Assembly (NCBI GenBank): GCA_034439915.1
Contig: JAWXBI010000085.1
Coordinates: forward strand, 1-8,169
Source of the DNA: JADJLQ01 sp034439915
GTDB lineage: Bacteria > Bacteroidota > Bacteroidia > Chitinophagales > Saprospiraceae
Direction: 5' to 3'
Length of the DNA: 8,169 nt
Part shown: one piece after another, positions 1-4,589 of the stretch
How the letters are laid out: each line of letters starts with the position of its first letter
Position numbering within the stretch: the stretch's first letter is position 1
The notes under the pieces: model-generated
Seen by the model: only the letters and a program-made list of their open reading frames with translations
Databases searched by the model: none
What the model was told of the DNA's origin: nothing
Position numbers and translations under genes: made by a program

Positions 1-61
1 AACAACTCTATCCCGATCTGAAAAATTGGAAAATGTCGATGTGTGTGCCCGATTTTGATGA
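1..61. other. Flank downstream of the lipoprotein gene; no feature assigned
   Basis: These bases lie 3' of the minus-strand lipoprotein gene. I see no terminator hairpin, RNA gene or complete reading frame. One plus-strand frame is open from the window edge through to a stop near 180, but most of it is antisense to the lipoprotein gene. Whether a plus-strand gene ends here cannot be decided from 61 bases. Confidence 0.3.
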
Positions 62-751
62 TCAGCGATTGGTGTCCAGTGGCCTGTTGAACTGGACCTC
101 TTTAACCCCGGGCTCTCTTTTTAATTTGGTCAACAATACGTTTTCTTCACCGGGATTCACCAGGGCCGAAAGTAACCAGTAATTAGCGCTGGCGGGGTCC
201 AATCGTTTGACCATCATCAATTCATTTTCCCGGTAATTGGGTAAAAGGCCGGAAAGCGCAACGCCATCTTGGAGGAGCACGATCAACTCGGTCCGGACGC
301 GAAGGTCTGTCCAGATAACCCAGTTTTCGGATTGAGTATGTTGATTTAATTCATCGGTCAGATTTTGCAGCGGTTCGGGGAAAAGAAAATTGGTGACTAT
401 TTTTTTCATCGCCTTATCCTTATAATAAATGATCTCCGTCGATGGTGCATCGGCTACCGGCTCCCGGTATTCATCCTTGTATTCCGATAATTTCATTTTT
501 TCCAATCCGGATTTAATCTCCTTTATTTCTCCCGCGCTGAGTTGCTTGGTATAGATCCCGCTGATCTTCATGTTTTGTTTGGCAGATAATCGCATCAAAC
601 CATTCTCGAAAACCACCAGATGATACACAGGGCAAAATCCAAAACAAGGGGATTTGGACATCTCCAGCAATTTTTGCGTTTGTCCCGTGACTGAATGGAT
701 TTTTTTTGAGCAACCGCCGGCAATCAGCAGGAATATCAGGATTCTTAGCAT
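62..751 (-). CDS. DUF6438 domain lipoprotein
   Basis: Predicted lipoprotein of 229 aa, function unknown. From the chosen ATG (749-751) it opens with a short hydrophobic stretch, MLRILIFLLIAGGCSKK, a lipoprotein signal in which Cys14 would be lipidated. Residues about 27-140 match DUF6438: a KSPCFGFCPVY motif (CxxxCP, Cys36 and Cys40), then a strand-rich core with the ENGL turn, GIYTKQLSAGEI, and DAPSTEIIYY. The C-terminal 85 residues match nothing I recognise. An upstream in-frame ATG at 785-787 would add 12 charged residues before the signal and overlap the preceding gene by 35 nt, so 751 is preferred; it leaves 1 nt after the TGA of the M43 protease. That spacing suggests co-transcription and translational coupling. 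The DUF6438 family has no established biochemical role; anchoring in the periplasm or outer membrane is inferred from the lipobox. The domain call is recognition from memory of the CFGxCPVY signature. Confidence 0.8.
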   Translation of the reverse strand: MLRILIFLLIAGGCSKKIHSVTGQTQKLLEMSKSPCFGFCPVYHLVVFENGLMRLSAKQNMKISGIYTKQLSAGEIKEIKSGLEKMKLSEYKDEYREPVADAPSTEIIYYKDKAMKKIVTNFLFPEPLQNLTDELNQHTQSENWVIWTDLRVRTELIVLLQDGVALSGLLPNYRENELMMVKRLDPASANYWLLSALVNPGEENVLLTKLKREPGVKEVQFNRPLDTNR

Positions 752-752
752 A

Positions 753-1970
753 TCACGGTATAAATAATTTGATGGTTCTTCTTTCATTATGGTAACGCAA
801 ATTAATCAGGTAAATTCCGGTAACCCAGTATTTTGTCGGGATTTCTGCGGAAAATACCGATTCCCAGGAGTTTTGATACACTGACTGGCCCAGGATATTA
901 CTGACTTGGATATAGACTGCGGCATTCGGACGGAGATTGGATTGCAGGGTTACTGATTTTTTAGTGGGATGATGATAATAGTTTATCTGGGGCAACATGA
1001 TGTTTCCGGTCAAGGCATTACAATCCTCATCCGGTATGAGCAAACCAGACCGGTGGGTGGCCAGGATGTTATGCATGCGATCGACCTGACCTCTGGTAAA
1101 TAAATCCATACAAAGATCATCGACAAAGTCCATGAAATTCATAAACATATTGCTGGTGCCACAGGACCGTTGTGGATACTTCGGACAATCGAAGTAAGGG
1201 GCATCTTGTAAGGGGGTATCATTTATCCCATCATCTTCTGTACATTCTCCGGAGCGGCTCCCCCACAGGTGTTGTAACCCAAGATAATGCCCTATTTCAT
1301 GCACCAACGTTCTGCCGAGTAAATCCCTGGAAAAATCTAATCCAAATTGTGAAGGATCAATGACAATGCCATCCTCCTCTGCCGGATAACTTGTTCCACC
1401 AATGGTACTGCGGCCGAAGATATTTTCCATTTTACCAATCCAGACATTGATGTATCTCGAAGGATTCCATGCCGGTGAACCATTGGAAGAATGAATTAGA
1501 TATTTTCCAAACGCATCTTTTGTTGAACCAATATTCTTGACATTGGTTTGGCGGCGTATTATCCCTGAATGGGGATTGCCGTTGGGATCTTTACGGGTAA
1601 GGCAAAATTGAATAGCCGGATTTGCTATCAAAGCTCTGAATTCAACCGGTACACTTTCCCGGCTTGTACGAGGATTGTTAAAGTCCAGATTTAACCGATC
1701 AATTTGTTTTAGGATTATTTCCGTAGGAATATTTTCCTCCATATCAGCCCAGACTACATGGATCACTATCGGTAAAATCGTTACTGCGCGGGACTGCAAA
1801 ATATCATCCCGGCCTTTTGGCTTGACGACAACACCGGATTTGCCCTGATAATACCGGTCGACCTCACACCTCCTTTCCTGGCACCCTGTTTTAGTATAAC
1901 ACACACTAAAAATTAAACACAAACTGATGGTCAACAGGGTATTCTTATTTGCCGGAAAATTTAGGGACAT
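753..1970 (-). CDS. Secreted M43-family zinc metalloprotease with T9SS C-terminal sorting domain
   Basis: Predicted secreted metalloendopeptidase of 405 aa. Residues 1-29 form a signal peptide (hydrophobic TLLTISLCLIFSVCYT). The catalytic domain spans about 66-310. It has the zinc motif HEIGHYLGLQH (His224, Glu225, His228, His234), and downstream the pappalysin-type block with Cys243, DTP, Cys262, Cys270, the Met-turn NFMDF (Met280), DDLC and FTRGQVDRM, all hallmarks of family M43. Residues about 323-405 resemble a type A T9SS sorting domain: a Hx-P turn, VSNILGQSVYQ, then GIYLINL and a basic tail ending KLFIP. In this family the protein crosses the inner membrane by Sec and the outer membrane by the type IX system, where the tail is normally removed. 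The catalytic residues are intact. Substrate is unknown. The gene has its own promoter-like box 7 nt upstream and runs directly into the lipoprotein gene. Relatives include cytophagalysin/ulilysin-type proteases. Confidence 0.93.
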   Translation of the reverse strand: MSLNFPANKNTLLTISLCLIFSVCYTKTGCQERRCEVDRYYQGKSGVVVKPKGRDDILQSRAVTILPIVIHVVWADMEENIPTEIILKQIDRLNLDFNNPRTSRESVPVEFRALIANPAIQFCLTRKDPNGNPHSGIIRRQTNVKNIGSTKDAFGKYLIHSSNGSPAWNPSRYINVWIGKMENIFGRSTIGGTSYPAEEDGIVIDPSQFGLDFSRDLLGRTLVHEIGHYLGLQHLWGSRSGECTEDDGINDTPLQDAPYFDCPKYPQRSCGTSNMFMNFMDFVDDLCMDLFTRGQVDRMHNILATHRSGLLIPDEDCNALTGNIMLPQINYYHHPTKKSVTLQSNLRPNAAVYIQVSNILGQSVYQNSWESVFSAEIPTKYWVTGIYLINLRYHNERRTIKLFIP

Positions 1971-2170
1971 CCAATTTCAAAGATACAGACAAAACGATTT
2001 TCTTTTGGCAAACTGGGACGACACCGGACGAGGAGCTGTTCATACAGGGACTGTTATTGTCCTTCTGTCGACCGTTCTTTCTTTCCGGTTTTCGTCGAAA
2101 AGCAGTTTACTTTGGAAGAATATTTTAGAGAACCTACTTTCCGGGATATACATTGAGCTCCATTAAACAC
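1971..2170. other. Divergent intergenic region between protease and acyltransferase genes
   Basis: About 200 bp separating two divergent genes. Apart from the TATCTTTG box facing the protease, the plus strand has a weaker match TTACTTTG at 2107-2114 that could serve the acyltransferase gene, with no clear -33 element. A small imperfect hairpin (GGAC/GTCC with flanking ACAG/CTGT) sits near 2044-2068. A plus-strand open frame crosses the region but looks non-coding and overlaps the protease start. Confidence 0.4.
1978..1985 (-). promoter_or_regulatory. -7 promoter box (TATCTTTG) for the M43 protease gene
   Basis: The minus strand reads TATCTTTG, an exact match to the Bacteroidota housekeeping -7 consensus TAnnTTTG, ending 7 nt before the protease ATG. 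A TTTG at 2012-2009 is the only -33 candidate, but its 23-nt spacer is longer than the usual 19-21. If the box is used, transcription would start almost at the ATG. Confidence 0.55.
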
Positions 2171-3382
2171 ATGACCAGATTTTCCAGGGAAATAGATGAG
2201 ATTCCAATCAGGCTATCCGGATTCGATATTTTATTTGCATTAAAATTGAGCTTGCACATTCAGGACTTTAAATCTGAGTTAAATGAACTGGCCCCCCCAA
2301 GTATTTTATTATCCTATGACTACCTCAGGACTATTGAATCTTGCCCGCCGGAGGGACTCACCCCGGCATATGCTGTCTTGTTTGATGATCGTCACCAGGT
2401 CATTGGGTTTTATTATTTCCAAGTCAAGTATTTTAAAGGCCAGCAAAGTATGCGGTTTGCCGCCAACCCGGACTTATTCTGCCGCCTGCATTCCAGCCTT
2501 AAGAGTATCGTAGCGAATCTGGTGGAGTTTAATACATTGATCGGGGGAAATTTATTATTGAGCGGGCCTTATGGCTATTGTTTGGAACAATCTTACCAGG
2601 AAAAGTCGGGCCTGATTTACCAGCATATTATAGAAGAAATGCAGGGCTGGTTGAAGTCACAAGGGATAGATACCAGCATTATATTGATAAAAGATTTTTT
2701 TGAGCAGGATCTTCCCTTACAGGATAGCATTTATCACCCTTTTGAATTGGAACCTACTATGATCCTGGAGCTTAATCCGGATTGGAAAACTTTTGAAGAT
2801 TATCTGGCCGACTTGCACTCCAAATACCGGATCAGGGCCAGGAGGGCAATAAAAATCGGGGCAGGTATCGAACGAAAAGAGTTAAAACTGGAAGAAATAA
2901 AATTTAACCAAAATCAGCTGTTTGGTTTGTACAAACAAACTGCCACCAATGCCGAATTTAACCTCATTGACCTGCATCCGGATTATTTTGTACAGCTGAA
3001 AAATAATTTAAAGGACCAATTTCACCTCTATACCTATTGCAAAGAAGGCAGGATTATAGCTTTTTTTACGATCATCCAGGATGGAGATTTTAACGAAGCC
3101 CATTTTTTGGGGATAGATGAGGACTTGAACAAACATTATCAACTCTATCTCAATATCCTTTTTGACCTGATACGATACTCTGTTGGACAGGGCCGAAACC
3201 AAATCCGATTTTCCCGAACTGCCCTTGAAATTAAAAGCAGCGTGGGCGCTAAGCCTCATGCCCTGACTTGTTATATAAAACACCGGAAAGTAATCAATAA
3301 TACCTTTGTGCCCTATTTGTTGGATTTTCTGAATCCATCCCACGCCTGGGTGCCCCGACACCCATTTAAAACCGAAGTCTGA
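2171..3382 (+). CDS. GNAT-fold acyltransferase (FemAB/BioF2-like)
   Basis: Predicted cytoplasmic protein of 403 aa with no signal peptide or membrane segment. It resembles the long GNAT-related proteins annotated as peptidoglycan-biosynthesis, FemAB-like or BioF2-like acetyltransferases. The C-terminal half (about 205-370) carries the features that suggest this: FEDYLADLHSKYRIRARRA, a basic helix typical of the group; a strand pair around LYTYCKEGRIIAFFTII; then HFLGIDEDLNKHYQLYLNIL and the GRNQIRFSRTALEIKSSVGA block, which in relatives lies near the acyl-donor site. The N-terminal half would be the second, degenerate GNAT lobe. The ATG at 2171 is preferred over an in-frame TTG at 2153, which would add six residues; neither has a Shine-Dalgarno sequence. 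It is monocistronic and convergent with the next operon. The acceptor substrate (aminoacyl-tRNA, acyl-CoA or other) cannot be read from sequence. Confidence 0.75.
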   Translation: MTRFSREIDEIPIRLSGFDILFALKLSLHIQDFKSELNELAPPSILLSYDYLRTIESCPPEGLTPAYAVLFDDRHQVIGFYYFQVKYFKGQQSMRFAANPDLFCRLHSSLKSIVANLVEFNTLIGGNLLLSGPYGYCLEQSYQEKSGLIYQHIIEEMQGWLKSQGIDTSIILIKDFFEQDLPLQDSIYHPFELEPTMILELNPDWKTFEDYLADLHSKYRIRARRAIKIGAGIERKELKLEEIKFNQNQLFGLYKQTATNAEFNLIDLHPDYFVQLKNNLKDQFHLYTYCKEGRIIAFFTIIQDGDFNEAHFLGIDEDLNKHYQLYLNILFDLIRYSVGQGRNQIRFSRTALEIKSSVGAKPHALTCYIKHRKVINNTFVPYLLDFLNPSHAWVPRHPFKTEV

Positions 3383-3408
3383 CCTGAGTTGCTGTTATGG
3401 CTGCCGGA

Positions 3409-3423
3409 CTTATAAATTATAAG
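3409..3423. terminator. AT-rich palindrome at a convergent gene junction, possible bidirectional terminator
   Basis: The 15-bp sequence CTTATAAATTATAAG is a perfect inverted repeat (7-bp arms around one A) in the 46-bp gap between two converging genes. As RNA it could form only a weak five-pair AT-rich stem. A T run follows on the plus strand (3434-3439). Location supports a termination role; the weak stem argues against an efficient one. Confidence 0.3.
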
Positions 3424-3428
3424 ATCGA

Positions 3429-3773
3429 TTAAAGATTTTTCATGTTAGACGGCAGGTTCATATCCAGACGGGTATATGCCTGATTCAATTGTGAAATCTG
3501 CCAATAAATATCGGTATGGTCGGTATGATCCTCAAACTCGGTGGTGTTGGTCATGGATGTGTTTGACCATGTGGCTTCCCTGTTATTATTCATAAACAAA
3601 AGACTGGCCAATAATAAAATCCCGGTAAGGCTGGCTGCGATAGCCAGTATTGGATTTAATTTAATTTTTTTAATTTGATTTTTTTCGTCCAATCGACGTC
3701 TGATCGTTTCCCATGAAGAAGGGGAGGGGGTTAAACGGATAGACTTGGATTGGTCTCTAAATTCCTGTTCCAT
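3429..3773 (-). CDS. Small single-pass membrane protein, probable anti-sigma factor
   Basis: Protein of 114 aa, start ATG at 3771-3773. Residues 1-39 are a charged cytosolic segment with the motif RLTPSPSSWETIRRRLDEK, a pattern (Pro-Ser-x-x-Trp followed by a basic helix) common in small proteins encoded next to ECF sigma factors in Bacteroidota. Residues 40-61 are one hydrophobic transmembrane helix (ILAIAASLTGILLLASLLF). The remaining 50 residues are polar and rich in Asn, Thr, Asp and His, presumably periplasmic, with a short amphipathic stretch (IYWQISQLNQAY). It begins 20 nt after the sigma factor stop codon on the same strand, so the two are almost certainly one operon. By position and topology it is likely to hold the sigma factor at the inner membrane. 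It lacks a recognisable zinc-binding HxxxCxxC anti-sigma motif and a FecR domain, so the assignment rests on context. Confidence 0.65.
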   Translation of the reverse strand: MEQEFRDQSKSIRLTPSPSSWETIRRRLDEKNQIKKIKLNPILAIAASLTGILLLASLLFMNNNREATWSNTSMTNTTEFEDHTDHTDIYWQISQLNQAYTRLDMNLPSNMKNL

Positions 3774-3793
3774 AACTTGCTAATTTTAATCGT

Positions 3794-4387
3794 TTAGTGC
3801 GATTGTTTTTTTTGTTCTAATAAATGTTTCATTCTTTTTTTGGCCAATATCAATTGTGATTTGGATGTATTAATACTGATTCCCATAAGTTCCGCTATTT
3901 CACGGTGTTTGTATTCCTCAATCACATACAAATTGAACACCGTGCGATAACCTTCGGGCAACTGGTCCAAAATCGGTATGATATCGGATTCAGTCAATTC
4001 CCAATGTCGGTTGTCCTGAGTTTCCTCCAGGGGAAGTATTTTTTCATCCAGTTCGATCAATAGTAATTTTCTTTTCCTCAACCACATCAAAGCCTCATTG
4101 ATCATAATCCTTTTCATCCATCCTTCAAAACTGCCCCGGTGATCAAACTGATTTAGATTAAGGAATATTTTTAAAAAACCCTCCATCATGACATCTTCAG
4201 CATCCTGCAACTGAGATATATACCTTCGACATATCCCTAACATCACCGGTGCATATTGTTCGTATAGTGTTTGCTGGGCTTTTCTGTCCCCTGCCAGGCA
4301 ATTTTCAAGGAGTTGTTCAGTATTTAAGACCAGTGAACCGATGATGCTTTTATATTTAAGATGCAAATTAGGTGGATTTTGGTGCAA
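3794..4387 (-). CDS. RNA polymerase ECF-type sigma factor
   Basis: Sigma-70 family extracytoplasmic-function sigma factor, about 197 aa. Region 2 spans about 27-107: the DRKAQQTLYEQYAPVMLGICRRY helix, QDAEDVMMEGFLKIF (core binding and -10 recognition), and FEGWMKRIMINEALMWLRKRK. A variable linker (108-132) leads to region 4 (about 136-190), with LPEGYRTVFNLYVIEEYKH and the helix-turn-helix REIAELMGISINTSKSQLILAKKRM, which would contact the -35 region. Regions 1 and 3 are absent, as expected for ECF factors. The first in-frame ATG lies inside region 2, so translation must begin at a non-ATG codon: TTG at 4385-4387, or TTG at 4364-4366 (190 aa), are the candidates. No Shine-Dalgarno or clear promoter box is visible. 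The adjoining small membrane protein is probably its regulator. Target genes cannot be inferred. Confidence 0.93.
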   Translation of the reverse strand: MHQNPPNLHLKYKSIIGSLVLNTEQLLENCLAGDRKAQQTLYEQYAPVMLGICRRYISQLQDAEDVMMEGFLKIFLNLNQFDHRGSFEGWMKRIMINEALMWLRKRKLLLIELDEKILPLEETQDNRHWELTESDIIPILDQLPEGYRTVFNLYVIEEYKHREIAELMGISINTSKSQLILAKKRMKHLLEQKKQSH

Positions 4388-4498
4388 ATTGTCGCTTGGG
4401 GATGCCCCTGCAATAGTGTCAACGCGGGTATGTCCTGGTAAAATTTAACCTTACCCGCCGTTTACTTTAAGAAAAGAGGTGTCCCGAAGATACCCCCT

Positions 4499-4529
4499 GT
4501 CATTGTCAGCCTCATTTGGGCTAAATGAC
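4499..4529. promoter_or_regulatory. Interrupted inverted repeat in the sigma/valS divergent region
   Basis: Outer arms GTCATT (4499-4504) and AATGAC (4524-4529) and inner arms AGCC (4508-4511) and GGCT (4519-4522) are both perfect complements. They are separated by a 3-nt bulge on one side and 1 nt on the other, with a 7-nt loop. It lies 46 bp upstream of the valS -7 box and about 110 bp upstream of the sigma gene start. It could be a protein-binding dyad or an RNA hairpin; neither is proven. Confidence 0.3.
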
Positions 4530-4574
4530 TTGCGACAGGAAATGGTCAGATCTTAGCATACTGCACAGTCTTCT

Positions 4575-4582
4575 TATCTTTG
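4575..4582 (+). promoter_or_regulatory. -7 promoter box (TATCTTTG) for valS
   Basis: TATCTTTG matches the Bacteroidota -7 consensus exactly and ends 7 nt before the valS ATG, the same spacing as upstream of the M43 protease gene. No good TTG -33 element is present at the usual distance; TTAG near 4553 is the closest. The implied transcript has a leader of a few bases at most. Confidence 0.55.
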
Positions 4583-4589
4583 TAGTTAT

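Noticed and set aside
1172..2166. Plus-strand open frames at 1172-1363 and 1927-2166
   Set aside because: The first is antisense to the M43 catalytic block; the second crosses the protease start and the promoter region and has low-complexity, non-protein-like content.
2283..2513. Plus-strand open frame of 76 codons
   Set aside because: It is an alternative frame inside the acyltransferase gene with no motif.
3008..3361. Minus-strand open frame of 117 codons
   Set aside because: Fully antisense to the C-terminal half of the acyltransferase gene, which is the better supported coding frame.
4398..4408. GGGG-ATG-CCCC mini-palindrome just upstream of the sigma factor gene
   Set aside because: Only four base pairs with a three-base loop, no extension and no T tract; too short to support a function.
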